Assembly: GCF_033723955.1 (NCBI RefSeq)
Contig: NZ_CP137555.1
Coordinates: forward strand, 3,836,001 to 3,900,000
Length of the DNA: 64,000 nucleotides
Reading direction: 5' to 3'
Source of the DNA: Microbulbifer pacificus
GTDB taxonomy: Bacteria > Pseudomonadota > Gammaproteobacteria > Pseudomonadales > Cellvibrionaceae
Shown here in pieces: positions 6,712 to 16,967 of the stretch. Made by a program: the position numbers and the translations under genes. The notes below the pieces were generated by a model. It had not been told where the DNA came from. It searched no databases and was given only the letters and a program-made list of their open reading frames with translations. Position 1 is the first letter of the stretch. Each line of letters starts with the position of its first letter.

Positions 6712-7869
6712 GTGATTGTGAGACCCTTGGAGAGCGAGCATGAGATGTTCCGGGATTCCGTGCGGAAGTTCTTGCAGGCGGAAGCGGTTCCTTACATGGA
6801 GGAGTGGCGGCAGCAGGGTGTGGTGGATCGGGAGATCTTCCGCAAGGCGGGGGAGAACGGCTTCCTGTTCATGTGGGCGGAAGAGCGCTTCGGTGGCCTT
6901 GGCCTTGAGGATTTCCGTTACGAACAGGTGCTTATCGAAGAGCTGTATCGCGCCGGCTGCGGGGATATTTTCATTCCCACCCACAACCGCCTTGTCGGCC
7001 GCTACCTCGGCAACCTGGCCTCGGAGGAGCAGAAGGACCGCTTCTATCCCGGTTGCATCAGCGGTGACACCATCCTGGGTATTGCCATGACCGAGCCGGA
7101 CACCGGCTCCGATCTCGCGGCGATGAAATCCCGCGCGGTGGATTGCGGCGATCACTGGCGTTTGAATGGAGCCAAGACCTATATCTCCAATGGCATCATC
7201 GGCGACCTGTTTGTGGTGGCGGCGCGCACCAGCGACGCGAAACACGGAGTGGGATTGTTTCTGGTGGAGCGGGGCATGGAAGGGTTCAGCCGCGGGCGCA
7301 ACCTGGACAAGCTCGGCATGAAAGCCCAGGACACCGCGGAACTGTTTTTCGACAACGTGCGCATCCCCAAGACCAATCAACTGGGCGAGCCGGACAAGGG
7401 GTTTTATTACCTCATGCAGAATCTGGCGGAAGAGCGTCTGCAGAGTGCCACCTGTTCGCTGGCCAACGCCAGTGCCGCGCTGGACGAAACCCTCGAGTTC
7501 ACCAAAGAGCGCAAGGTGTTCGGCAATCCGGTGGCGAGTTTCCAGAACAACCGCTTCCAGTTTGCCAGCATGCGCACCGAACTCGATGTGGCGCAGGTGT
7601 ACGTGGACCGTTGTGTGCAGGCGCAGAATGCGGGCGAGCTGAGCGGTGCCGACGCCGCGAAAGTAAAACTGTTCTGCTCAGAACTGGAGGGCAGGGTAGT
7701 GGACCAGTGCCTGCAGTTTCACGGCAGCGCCGGATATATGGATGAGTACCGCATTTCCCGCCGCTACGCCGATGCGCGTATCTCGCGCATTTACGCTGGC
7801 ACCAGCGAGGTGATGCGGGAAATCATCTCGCGGGATATGGGGCTGGATTACCGAATCAAGAATGCGTAA
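6712..7869 (+). CDS. Acyl-CoA dehydrogenase (long-chain/isovaleryl type)
   Basis: This 385-residue flavoenzyme has the FAD/substrate motif AMTEPDTGSDLAAMKSRA and a C-terminal RIYAGTSEVMREI. The usual YEGT Glu of medium-chain enzymes is Ala here. The alternative catalytic Glu of long-chain and isovaleryl enzymes is present in LAEERLQSA. It catalyses the first alpha,beta-dehydrogenation of beta-oxidation, with electrons passed to ETF. GTG 6712 is chosen because AGGAGG lies 8 nt upstream. It opens the rightward catabolic run and is divergent from the TetR gene. Confidence 0.92.
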   Translation: MIVRPLESEHEMFRDSVRKFLQAEAVPYMEEWRQQGVVDREIFRKAGENGFLFMWAEERFGGLGLEDFRYEQVLIEELYRAGCGDIFIPTHNRLVGRYLGNLASEEQKDRFYPGCISGDTILGIAMTEPDTGSDLAAMKSRAVDCGDHWRLNGAKTYISNGIIGDLFVVAARTSDAKHGVGLFLVERGMEGFSRGRNLDKLGMKAQDTAELFFDNVRIPKTNQLGEPDKGFYYLMQNLAEERLQSATCSLANASAALDETLEFTKERKVFGNPVASFQNNRFQFASMRTELDVAQVYVDRCVQAQNAGELSGADAAKVKLFCSELEGRVVDQCLQFHGSAGYMDEYRISRRYADARISRIYAGTSEVMREIISRDMGLDYRIKNA

Positions 7870-7893
7870 TGCGTACAGATTATTTGTCGCTAG

Positions 7894-8904
<1,011 letters not shown>

Positions 8905-9008
8905 CCCGTACTTTGTGACCCGTTTTCGCGGGGGCGTCCAGTATCGCGGTTGACAGGTACGGGCGCCCCACTTATTTTTCAAGCGACATAATAAATACAA
9001 GCCGGCCG

Positions 9009-11807
9009 ATGATTGAGTCCGTAGCTAAGCTCCCCGAGCAACTGCGTTCGCCCGCCGCGTCTGAGTACCGTCAGCGCCGGGTGATGGCGCAACCCGCCAA
9101 GCTGTGCTGTCCGCAGGCACCGCCTTTCCAGATATTGCGTACCGCAATCAGTGGGCAGTTGTGTCGCGGCAGCAATGGCCATGACAAGAGCGCGCGCGTT
9201 TCCCTGGTGCGCGCACCTGCTGGCTTTGGCAAATCCACCCTGATGCGACAGGTATTCGAGCAGCTCAGCCAACAGGGGGTCGCCACCGCCTGGATGCGAC
9301 TGGATCTGGCGGATAACGATAGCTCGCGCTTACTACATTTCCTCGCCCGGGCACTGGACAAGCTATCCCCCGATGCTCCTGAACACAGCGGCGACGCGCC
9401 GGGTGCGGCGGCCATGGATCTGCTGGATCGGGTGGAAACGATGCCCGGCCCCTTCGCCCTGTTTCTCGACGATCTGGAAGTACTGCAGAACAGTGTTGCC
9501 CTCGCTTTCATTCGCCAGCTGGCGGAGCGCCTTCCTCCTGACGGGCGCCTGATCCTGGGGTCCCGCACCCAGCCGGATATCGGCCTCGCGCGTCTGCGTG
9601 CCCGCGGGCAACTGCAGGAGATTGATGCCAACAGCCTGCGCTTCAGCGCCGAGGAAACCGCGCAGTTTCTGCAGCGGGAGTGCGGGCTGGAAATCGCCCC
9701 GGAAGATATTGCCACCCTGCACCAGACCACCGAAGGTTGGGCCGCGGCTTTGTGGCTTGCATACCTCGCCCTGGAGCAGTGCCGCGATCCGGCGGCACTG
9801 GTGGCGGGCTTCTCTGGTTCCAGCGCACTGGTAGCGGATTATCTCGGGGAGGAGGTGCTGGCGCGCCAACCGGACGAACTGCGGGAATTTATGCTTTCCA
9901 CCAGCATTCTCCCGCAACTTTCCGCCGAACTTTGCGATGCGGTATGCGCTGGCAGTGGCAGTCAGGAAAGGCTGCTGGCGCTGTCCCGCAACCGCTTTTT
10001 GCTGGAGCCCATGGACGACGAGGGGCGCTGGTTCCGATACCACAGCATGTTCTCGGCCTTCCTGCAGGGGCAATTGCAGCAGCGGCATCCGGAAAAGGTG
10101 CCCGGGTTACACCGCGCCGCGGCGGAAGCTTATCTGGTCCAGGGGCGTGTAGTGGCGGCGATCGAGCAGGCGCTCAAGTCCGGAGATCTGGACTACGCAC
10201 TGCCGCTGTTCGCGCGGCACGCGGAGCGCTTGCTGGGCGATGGTCGCGGCCTGCTGCTCACCCGTCTTATGTCGCTGGTTCCCGCTGGCAAACTGCAGCA
10301 GTGGCCCGGCTTGCAGGTAGTGCACGTGTGGGCTATCGCATTTACCCGCGGTGCGGCTGAGGCCATGGCTCAGCTGAACGAATACGAACAGGACGCGCCA
10401 GCGGAATCCCAGGTGCACCTGCACGGCATGGCACTCAGGCCCATGCTGCTGTCGATGCTGGACCGCCACGACGAGGCCTACCGCATCGCCTCTGATTACA
10501 TACATCGCCTGCCGGTGGAGCAGACCTTTCCCCACGCCATTCTGCGCACGTCCCTCGCCTACGTGGCGCTGGTGGTGGGCAATTACCGCGAGGCCCAGGA
10601 CCTGCTGGACGAGGGGCGGCGCCTGCAGGTGATCGACTGCACACCGTTTACCCATATCTACGCCCAGTGTGTGGAAGGTGCCATCGAACTGCTGCAGGGT
10701 CGCCTGCGCCAGGCGACCGCGCGCTTCCGTCTCGCTGCCGGGGTCAGTGAGCGCAACGGTCGCCCGGTGACCAACGGCAACGCCATGGCGGCGGTGCTGC
10801 TGTCTGAGGTGTGGTACGAGTGCGGCCAGTTTGCCGACGCCGAACGCCTGTTGCAGGTGTATGTGCCGCTGGTGCAGGAGCAGGGCGTGCCGGATCACCT
10901 GATCTGCGGTCACCGCAATCTCACGCGGATTCTCTACGCCCGCGGCGATCACGACGGCGCCTTCCAGACCATCACCGAACTCGAATACTTCGGTTACCGC
11001 AACGAGCTGCCGCGGCTGGTGGCCAGTGCGCGGCTGGAGCGCAGCCGGATCTTTCTGCTCGAGGGCGACAAGCAATCTGCCCGCGATGAACTGAAGCGCG
11101 CCCAGTCTGCCGGGGATTGGGAAAAATTCGAGCGCTGGTCGCTGTTCGGCAGCGACCTGGATACACCGGGCGACGCCGAATTGCGCTGGAAAATCCACTT
11201 TGCCGACAGCGACACCGCGGCGCGCCAACTCAAGGAGCAGATCGGCCAGGCCGAAGCGTTCGGGCGCGGGCGTCGCGCGCTCAAGCTGCGCCTGCTGCAC
11301 TCCCTGGCCCTTTACCGGAGTGGCAATGAAAAGGCCGCGTTGCGGCAACTGCGCGATGTGTTGCGCATCGCTGCTTCCGAACACTATGTGCGCCTGATTC
11401 TCGACGAAGGTGAGTTGGCGGTGCAGCTGTTGCAGCGCCTGGCCAGCCAGCAGGGCGTGCCATTTGATCCGGACCAGTTGCTGCGCGAACCGCAGGCCCT
11501 GTTTCGCAATCTGGTACGCGAGCTGACAGCGAGCGCTGCATTAGCCGGCGATGGCGGCATTGCGCATGCCAATACCCCGCCACCGGCGCAAACCCCGGAC
11601 GGCAAACCCCTGGAAAAACTCACCCGCAAAGAGTTTCAGGTGCTGTGCCTGTTGGGTGAAGGACTTTCCAACGGCGCCATCGGCGAGCGCATGTTCGTTT
11701 CCGAAAATACCGTACGCACCCACCTACGCAATATCAACGCTAAGTTGCACGCCCAGTCCCGTACCGAAGCGGTCGCTGTTGCACGCAAGCTGAATCTCAT
11801 TAACTGA
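9009..11807 (+). CDS. MalT-like LuxR family ATP-dependent transcriptional activator
   Basis: A 932-residue STAND-class regulator. It has an NTPase module with Walker A RAPAGFGKST (residues 68-77) and Walker B FALFLDD (149-155). A long helical TPR-like sensor region follows, and the C-terminal LuxR helix-turn-helix is LTRKEFQVLCLLGEGLSNGA plus VSENTVRTHLRNINAKL. By analogy with MalT it should oligomerise on binding ATP and an inducer and then activate nearby promoters. The TonB-receptor gene starts 212 bp downstream and is a plausible target. The gap between them holds CATCCTCCATAG (11845-11856), whose complement resembles the GGAkGA core of MalT boxes. The inducer is unknown, probably a product of the substrate degraded by the cluster. 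Confidence 0.9.
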   Translation: MIESVAKLPEQLRSPAASEYRQRRVMAQPAKLCCPQAPPFQILRTAISGQLCRGSNGHDKSARVSLVRAPAGFGKSTLMRQVFEQLSQQGVATAWMRLDLADNDSSRLLHFLARALDKLSPDAPEHSGDAPGAAAMDLLDRVETMPGPFALFLDDLEVLQNSVALAFIRQLAERLPPDGRLILGSRTQPDIGLARLRARGQLQEIDANSLRFSAEETAQFLQRECGLEIAPEDIATLHQTTEGWAAALWLAYLALEQCRDPAALVAGFSGSSALVADYLGEEVLARQPDELREFMLSTSILPQLSAELCDAVCAGSGSQERLLALSRNRFLLEPMDDEGRWFRYHSMFSAFLQGQLQQRHPEKVPGLHRAAAEAYLVQGRVVAAIEQALKSGDLDYALPLFARHAERLLGDGRGLLLTRLMSLVPAGKLQQWPGLQVVHVWAIAFTRGAAEAMAQLNEYEQDAPAESQVHLHGMALRPMLLSMLDRHDEAYRIASDYIHRLPVEQTFPHAILRTSLAYVALVVGNYREAQDLLDEGRRLQVIDCTPFTHIYAQCVEGAIELLQGRLRQATARFRLAAGVSERNGRPVTNGNAMAAVLLSEVWYECGQFADAERLLQVYVPLVQEQGVPDHLICGHRNLTRILYARGDHDGAFQTITELEYFGYRNELPRLVASARLERSRIFLLEGDKQSARDELKRAQSAGDWEKFERWSLFGSDLDTPGDAELRWKIHFADSDTAARQLKEQIGQAEAFGRGRRALKLRLLHSLALYRSGNEKAALRQLRDVLRIAASEHYVRLILDEGELAVQLLQRLASQQGVPFDPDQLLREPQALFRNLVRELTASAALAGDGGIAHANTPPPAQTPDGKPLEKLTRKEFQVLCLLGEGLSNGAIGERMFVSENTVRTHLRNINAKLHAQSRTEAVAVARKLNLIN

Positions 11808-12019
11808 GCAAATTCCAACCGGCTGGGCGTGCACCAGACTGGTTCATCCTCCATAGATGGGGGGTGAAATTTCATCGGAATGGACGAGTTTTTTTTGTCA
11901 TCGCCTTCGCATACTGCAATCAGTCCAATAAAAACTGAACCCAGTGTGAGGATAAGGCGCGGCCGGGCCGTATCAGCGCCGCCATACCAATAAAGATAGC
12001 GAGCGAGGAGAGATCTCCC

Positions 12020-14353
12020 ATGGCGATGAATAGCAAACCAAACCGTATTTCAGGCAGCCCCGTGCTCCGGGCCAGTGCCCTGGCTACCGCCATTGCTGCG
12101 GCTGTGCCGGCTGTAGCGCAGGATGGTGCGGGGCGTCAGCTGGAGGAGGTTGTAGTAACCGCCCAGCGGCGTGCCGAAAGTATGCAGGACGTACCGGTAG
12201 CGGTTACCGCGGCAACTTCAGAAGACCTGGCGATGGCCCAGGTGGACAGCGTCGCGAACATCCAGCAGATCTCGTCCAGCATCAAGTTTGATGTCACCAA
12301 CAGCGCCGCCAACAGTGCCAACATCATGATTCGCGGTATCGGCACCGTGGGTAACAGTCGCGCGTTCGAAGGGGCTGTCGGTGTGTTCGTCGATGGCGTA
12401 TACCGCACCCGTGCCGGTCAGGCGATGCAAAACTGGCTGGATATTGGCGGTCTGGAAATTCTGCGCGGCCCGCAGGGGACGCTATTCGGCAAGAACACCT
12501 CCGCCGGTGCGCTGATTCTCAATAGCGTGGCGCCCACCACCGACGCATCGGAACTGGATTACGAAGTGACTGCCGGCAATTACGGTCGCCAGATGGTGCG
12601 CGGCGCTGCCAATATGCCAGTGACCGACGAACTCGCCGTGCGTATTGCCGGCCTTTGGGGGCAGCAGGATGGCTTTATCAAAGATCCCAATGGCGGCGAC
12701 TACAACGAGCGCTCGCCGCGGGCCCTGAAAGCACAATTCCTCTACGAGCCCTCGGAAACCTTCTCCGCGCAACTGATCGCCGACTGGTCTGATGAAAGCA
12801 ACAACTGCTGTTACGGCCAGATCGACGTAGTGGACGGCCCGATGCAGCCGTTCATCAGTAATGTGCTGATTCCCGCCCGCGGCCTGCAGGCGCCGTCAGA
12901 TAATTTTGACGATTACGAGCAGGTGCTGAGCGGCGATACCGACCAGGACATCACCGACAAGGGCGCTGTGCTGAAACTGCGGTGGGAGCTTGCCTCCGGT
13001 CAGACGGTCAACTCGGTGACCGGTTACCGCGACTGGAGCATTTCCCAGTGGAATATGGACGCGGACTTCTCCGGCGCCAATATCCTGATCATCAATGAAT
13101 CCCTGAACACGGAAATGCTCTCCCAGGAATTCACCCTGAACGGTGTTTTTGACAGCTTCGGCCCCTTCGCCGGCGCCGATTATGTGGCCGGTGTCTACTA
13201 CGCCAAGGAAGATATTGCCGCTCACCATGAACTGGGATGGGGCGACCAGGCGCAGACGTATTTCGATGTCTACCTTGGTGCTGCAGGAATTCCGGCGGGC
13301 TACGCCGATGCCAGTGCGGGTATCTGGAGCAATATCGATATGCCGGCGGACAGCACTACCTTTGCCGCCTTCACCCACTGGAATCTGGATGTGACCGAAA
13401 AGTTCGGTCTGACCGTCGGTGCGCGCTACTCCAGGGATGAAAAAGCCGGTGCCATGCAGCGCAACTATTTCTCCCCGGCGCCGACGGCCGTATTCCGCCT
13501 GCTCGGTGTCCAGCCGGGGCCGGAATACGACGATACCTTTAAAGACAGCGCCGTGAGCGGCACGCTGGCAGCCCGTTACCAGATCGACGACGCCATGATG
13601 GCCTACGCCTCTTACAGCCGCGGCTACAAGGCGGGCGGGGTGAATATCGACAACACCGCTGCCGGCACCCTGGTGAACAACCCCGCCGAAGTGCCCGGGG
13701 CGGTACCGCTGGATCCCACCTACAAATCAGAGTTTGTCGACGGCTATGAGCTGGGCCTGAAGAGTGAGTACGCCGGCGGTCGCGCACGTACCAACGTCGC
13801 GGTGTTCTATAACGAAATGAGCGACCTGCAGATTGCCCAGTTTATCGGAACCCAGTTCACCATCGACAACGCACCGGAAGCCACCGCCTACGGTGTGGAA
13901 GTGGAAAACCAGTTCCTGCTGAGCGATGCCTTCAGCCTCAACTTCGACGTTACCCATATTGCCGACGCCAGCTTCGGCAGCGACCCGGTGCTGGGATCTC
14001 TCGCGGATCGGGAATTTGCCCACGCTCCGAAGTGGGCCGGCAACCTGGCACTGAGTGTGGATCAACCACTGTCCGGTGCACTGAGTCTGTTCGGCCGGGT
14101 CGGTATCAACTACTCCACCGAGCTGTACACCAACACGTCCAACGACCTGATGCGCGGTAACCAGGGCGAAGTGGCGGCCAATATTGGCGTGCGTTCGGAG
14201 GCTTCCGGCTGGACCCTGGCGGCCTGGTGCCAGAACTGTAGCGACGAGCGCTACGTAACCCAGCACTTCAATTCCCCGCTGCAGGGTAATGATGCCAACG
14301 GTTATGTCTCAGCTCCACGCACTTACGGGGTCACCCTGCGCGGATCCTTCTGA
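12020..14353 (+). CDS. TonB-dependent outer-membrane receptor
   Basis: A 777-residue receptor. The export signal is at the N-terminus (ASALATAIAAAVPAVAQD), followed by a TonB-box-like LEEVVVTAQRR. The plug domain is recognisable by NIMIRGIGTVG, DGVYRTRAG and LEILRGPQGTLFGKNTSAG, and the barrel ends in TLRGSF with a terminal Phe. This subclass (short plug, VVVTAQRR box) is common in receptor families for hydrophobic or terpenoid-like compounds in marine and sphingomonad bacteria. Its position behind a MalT-type activator and ahead of beta-oxidation genes suggests that it imports the cluster's substrate or its cleavage products. GAGGAG lies just upstream of the ATG. Confidence 0.93.
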   Translation: MAMNSKPNRISGSPVLRASALATAIAAAVPAVAQDGAGRQLEEVVVTAQRRAESMQDVPVAVTAATSEDLAMAQVDSVANIQQISSSIKFDVTNSAANSANIMIRGIGTVGNSRAFEGAVGVFVDGVYRTRAGQAMQNWLDIGGLEILRGPQGTLFGKNTSAGALILNSVAPTTDASELDYEVTAGNYGRQMVRGAANMPVTDELAVRIAGLWGQQDGFIKDPNGGDYNERSPRALKAQFLYEPSETFSAQLIADWSDESNNCCYGQIDVVDGPMQPFISNVLIPARGLQAPSDNFDDYEQVLSGDTDQDITDKGAVLKLRWELASGQTVNSVTGYRDWSISQWNMDADFSGANILIINESLNTEMLSQEFTLNGVFDSFGPFAGADYVAGVYYAKEDIAAHHELGWGDQAQTYFDVYLGAAGIPAGYADASAGIWSNIDMPADSTTFAAFTHWNLDVTEKFGLTVGARYSRDEKAGAMQRNYFSPAPTAVFRLLGVQPGPEYDDTFKDSAVSGTLAARYQIDDAMMAYASYSRGYKAGGVNIDNTAAGTLVNNPAEVPGAVPLDPTYKSEFVDGYELGLKSEYAGGRARTNVAVFYNEMSDLQIAQFIGTQFTIDNAPEATAYGVEVENQFLLSDAFSLNFDVTHIADASFGSDPVLGSLADREFAHAPKWAGNLALSVDQPLSGALSLFGRVGINYSTELYTNTSNDLMRGNQGEVAANIGVRSEASGWTLAAWCQNCSDERYVTQHFNSPLQGNDANGYVSAPRTYGVTLRGSF

Positions 14354-14367
14354 TCCACAGTGAGGGT

Positions 14368-14409
14368 TTGTGTGCGACCGCGTCGCAGGTTAGTCGCGGT
14401 CGTACACAA
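14368..14409. other. Long stem-loop after the TonB-receptor gene
   Basis: TTGTGTGCGACCGCG (14368-14382) pairs with CGCGGTCGTACACAA (14395-14409), a 15-bp stem with one mismatch and a 12-nt loop. There is no T-run, so it is not a classic terminator. It sits 14 bp after the receptor stop and 35 bp before the next gene, where it could protect the abundant receptor mRNA or reduce read-through. Confidence 0.5.
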
Positions 14410-14444
14410 GAGTGAATCGAGAAGAATATGAGTCAGGTGAAGTC

Positions 14445-15659
14445 ATGAGCCAGATACTGACCACAAAGATCGCAAGTAATCCCCGCGAGCGTCTGCCGCA
14501 GGAAGAAAATGGTGTGCTCTTCCCTCACGCAGACAGGTCTGGGGAATTTGCGGTACGAGAATTTGAATCCGATGTCGCGGCACTGGCATCGCCAGAAGCA
14601 CTGACCGAGTCCTGGTTGAGCACCGCCTTGCAGCTGCGCAATCCGGAGTGGCCAGAGGTAGTGGGTTTTACCTGTGAGCCGGTGTCTGCCAATGAATTCG
14701 ACATACTTGTACGCCTGCGATTGCGCTGTGCCGACAGCGGTGATGGGGCGCCAGCAACCATTCTTGCCAAGTTTTCCCGCCCGCTGCCGAGCCCGCAGTG
14801 GGAGGATTTTATTCGCCAGTCATTCGCCCGCGAGGCATCTGCCTATCAGGAGCTGAACAGCCACTATGCCTGTCGGGTCCCAGGGCTACTTTTTGCAGCC
14901 GCCGACGGCCAGCATTTCAATCTGCTGCTGGAAGATTGCGGTGGTGAAAACTATGTGGCGAATGAAAGTCCGGATGAACACCAGCCGGAACACGAAGCGG
15001 TGTTACAGGAACTGGCACAGTTGCACGGCTGCTTTGTACGCACATCGCCGGCGACTGCGCCGGAGTGGCAGCTGCGCCAGCGGGACAGCGCCCGCTTTAT
15101 CGCCCATCGCTATCGCGTGGGGGTGGAGGCACTGCGCGGTGTCTACAGCGGTTGGCTGGCACAGGGACATTTTTCCCTGGTGGAAAAGTTTGCTGACTAT
15201 GTGGCGGACTGGCACCGCTATGAGCGGCACATCCTCACCCTGAGCCACGGTGATGCGCGTCTGGAAAATGTGTTGTTTCAGCGCGACGGAGGTGCATGTC
15301 GCGGTAGCCTGCTCAGCTGGAAGCTCGCAGGTGTGCGCAATCCCATGTACGACGTGGCCAGCCTGCTTTCCAACGACCTTTCCTACGTTGCCCGCAACAA
15401 TAGCGAAGCGGCACTGCTGCAACGCTACTGCCGGGTGTTCGAACAGAGCGGAACCCAGTATCCGTTCCGCGAGGCCTGTGAGGATTACCGCTTCAACCTG
15501 TTCGGACCACTGATTTTCAATGTCTGCGCCAGCGGCTTCCTGCAGGACACCCTCGTGCAGAACGGAGAACTGATCAAACGCATCCGCAGAAATTGCATGG
15601 CCATCTTTGATTGGGATGCCATGACGCTGATGCAGAAACGACGCAATGTGATTGCGTAA
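14445..15659 (+). CDS. Phosphotransferase-family (APH/EcKinase-like) protein lacking the usual metal-binding Asp
   Basis: A 404-residue kinase-fold protein. The catalytic loop is intact: SHGDARLEN with His268, Asp270 and Asn275. The following strand, normally a DWQ-type motif whose Asp binds magnesium, reads LLSWKLAGVRNPMYD, with Ser291 in the Asp position; codons around it are clean, so this is not a frameshift. It may be an inactive kinase, a kinase with another metal ligand, or an acyl-CoA-binding relative. ATG 14445 follows AGGTGA; an upstream GTG at 14412 has no ribosome site. The acyl-CoA dehydrogenase gene 15704 follows at 44 bp, a pairing also seen at 32.3-34.6 kb. Confidence 0.75.
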   Translation: MSQILTTKIASNPRERLPQEENGVLFPHADRSGEFAVREFESDVAALASPEALTESWLSTALQLRNPEWPEVVGFTCEPVSANEFDILVRLRLRCADSGDGAPATILAKFSRPLPSPQWEDFIRQSFAREASAYQELNSHYACRVPGLLFAAADGQHFNLLLEDCGGENYVANESPDEHQPEHEAVLQELAQLHGCFVRTSPATAPEWQLRQRDSARFIAHRYRVGVEALRGVYSGWLAQGHFSLVEKFADYVADWHRYERHILTLSHGDARLENVLFQRDGGACRGSLLSWKLAGVRNPMYDVASLLSNDLSYVARNNSEAALLQRYCRVFEQSGTQYPFREACEDYRFNLFGPLIFNVCASGFLQDTLVQNGELIKRIRRNCMAIFDWDAMTLMQKRRNVIA

Positions 15660-15703
15660 AAATAATCAACGCCGAAGCAAGATCGACGCAGTAAGGAGTC
15701 AAT

Positions 15704-16846
15704 ATGATCCCGAGAACCCTGTTCCAGCCGGAACACGAAGAATTTCGCCGCATGGTCAAACGGTTTCTGGAAACCGAAGTCGTGCCCCATCACGAGCGCT
15801 GGGAAGAACAGCAGCATGTGGACCGGGAGCTGTGGTACCGCGCCGGTGAACTCGGCCTGCTGTGTATGACCATTCCCGAAGAATACGGTGGTATGGGGGG
15901 CGATCGTGTTTACAGCACGGTTCTGATGGAAGAGCAGAGCTACGTCGGTGCCACCGGCCCGGGCTTTACCGTGCACTCGGATATCGTTGCCAACTACATC
16001 TATAACTTTGGCACCGAGGCGCAGAAGCAGCAGTGGCTGCCACGCATGGCCTCCGGCGAAGCGGTCGGCGCGGTTGCCATGAGCGAGCCGGGCACCGGCT
16101 CCGACTTGCAGGCGATCACTTGCCGTGCGGAAAAAGACGGGGATGACTATGTCATCAACGGCTCCAAGATTTTTATCACCAACGGTTATCTCGCCGATAT
16201 CGTGGTGGTCGTGGCAAAAACCGGTAACAGTGGTGAGGGTTCCAGAGACACTTCGCTGATTCTGGTGGAGGCGGACCGCGCCGGCTTCAGCAAGGCCCAG
16301 CCGCTGAAAAAGGTCGGAATGAAAGCACAGGATACCTGTGAACTGTATTTCGAAAACGTTCGCGTCCCCCAGTCCAACCTGTTGGGTGAAGTGGAAGGTC
16401 AGGGCTTTATCCAGTTGATGCGCGAACTCTCCTGGGAGCGCTTGATCATTGCGATCCTTTCGGTCAGCGGCGCCCGCGCTGCACTAAAAAATACCCTGGA
16501 ATACACCCGTGACCGCAAAGTGTTCGGACAGCCGGTGGCCAACTACCAGAATACCCGCTTCAAACTGGCGGAGATGAAAACCGAGATCGAGATCGGCCAG
16601 GTATTTGTCGATCGCTGTATCGAAGAGGTACTGGAAGGCAAACTCGCCCCGGAGGCGGCCGCCGCCGCCAAGTTGTGGACCTCGGAATTGCTGTGCCGGG
16701 TAGTGGATGAAGGCGTACAGCTGCACGGTGGCTATGGCTACATGCTCGAATATCCGATTGCCAAAGCCTATATCGACTCCCGCGCCGGCCGTATCTACGG
16801 TGGCACCAACGAGATTATGAAGGAACTGATCGCACGCAGTCTGTAA
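15704..16846 (+). CDS. Acyl-CoA dehydrogenase (long-chain type)
   Basis: A 380-residue flavoenzyme with AMSEPGTGSDLQAI, KIFITNGYLAD and C-terminal RIYGGTNEIMKELIARSL. The catalytic Glu is in the long-chain/isovaleryl position (LSWERLIIA). It is about as close to the enzymes at 6712 and 27362 as they are to each other, so the cluster carries several related dehydrogenases, probably for different chain lengths or branched intermediates. AAGGAG lies upstream of the ATG. It follows the kinase-like gene and precedes the acyl-CoA synthetase on the same strand. Confidence 0.93.
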   Translation: MIPRTLFQPEHEEFRRMVKRFLETEVVPHHERWEEQQHVDRELWYRAGELGLLCMTIPEEYGGMGGDRVYSTVLMEEQSYVGATGPGFTVHSDIVANYIYNFGTEAQKQQWLPRMASGEAVGAVAMSEPGTGSDLQAITCRAEKDGDDYVINGSKIFITNGYLADIVVVVAKTGNSGEGSRDTSLILVEADRAGFSKAQPLKKVGMKAQDTCELYFENVRVPQSNLLGEVEGQGFIQLMRELSWERLIIAILSVSGARAALKNTLEYTRDRKVFGQPVANYQNTRFKLAEMKTEIEIGQVFVDRCIEEVLEGKLAPEAAAAAKLWTSELLCRVVDEGVQLHGGYGYMLEYPIAKAYIDSRAGRIYGGTNEIMKELIARSL

Positions 16847-16967
16847 CCAGCGGCTGCTTGTGGACCACCGGGTCCGTGGTGCCCAGGCCAAGGTCTGATT
16901 GACAGGTCTCAAGGGCACCGGTAGCGTGATTGAAAATAAAAAAACAGTGTGATGAGAGTAGGTGTGC

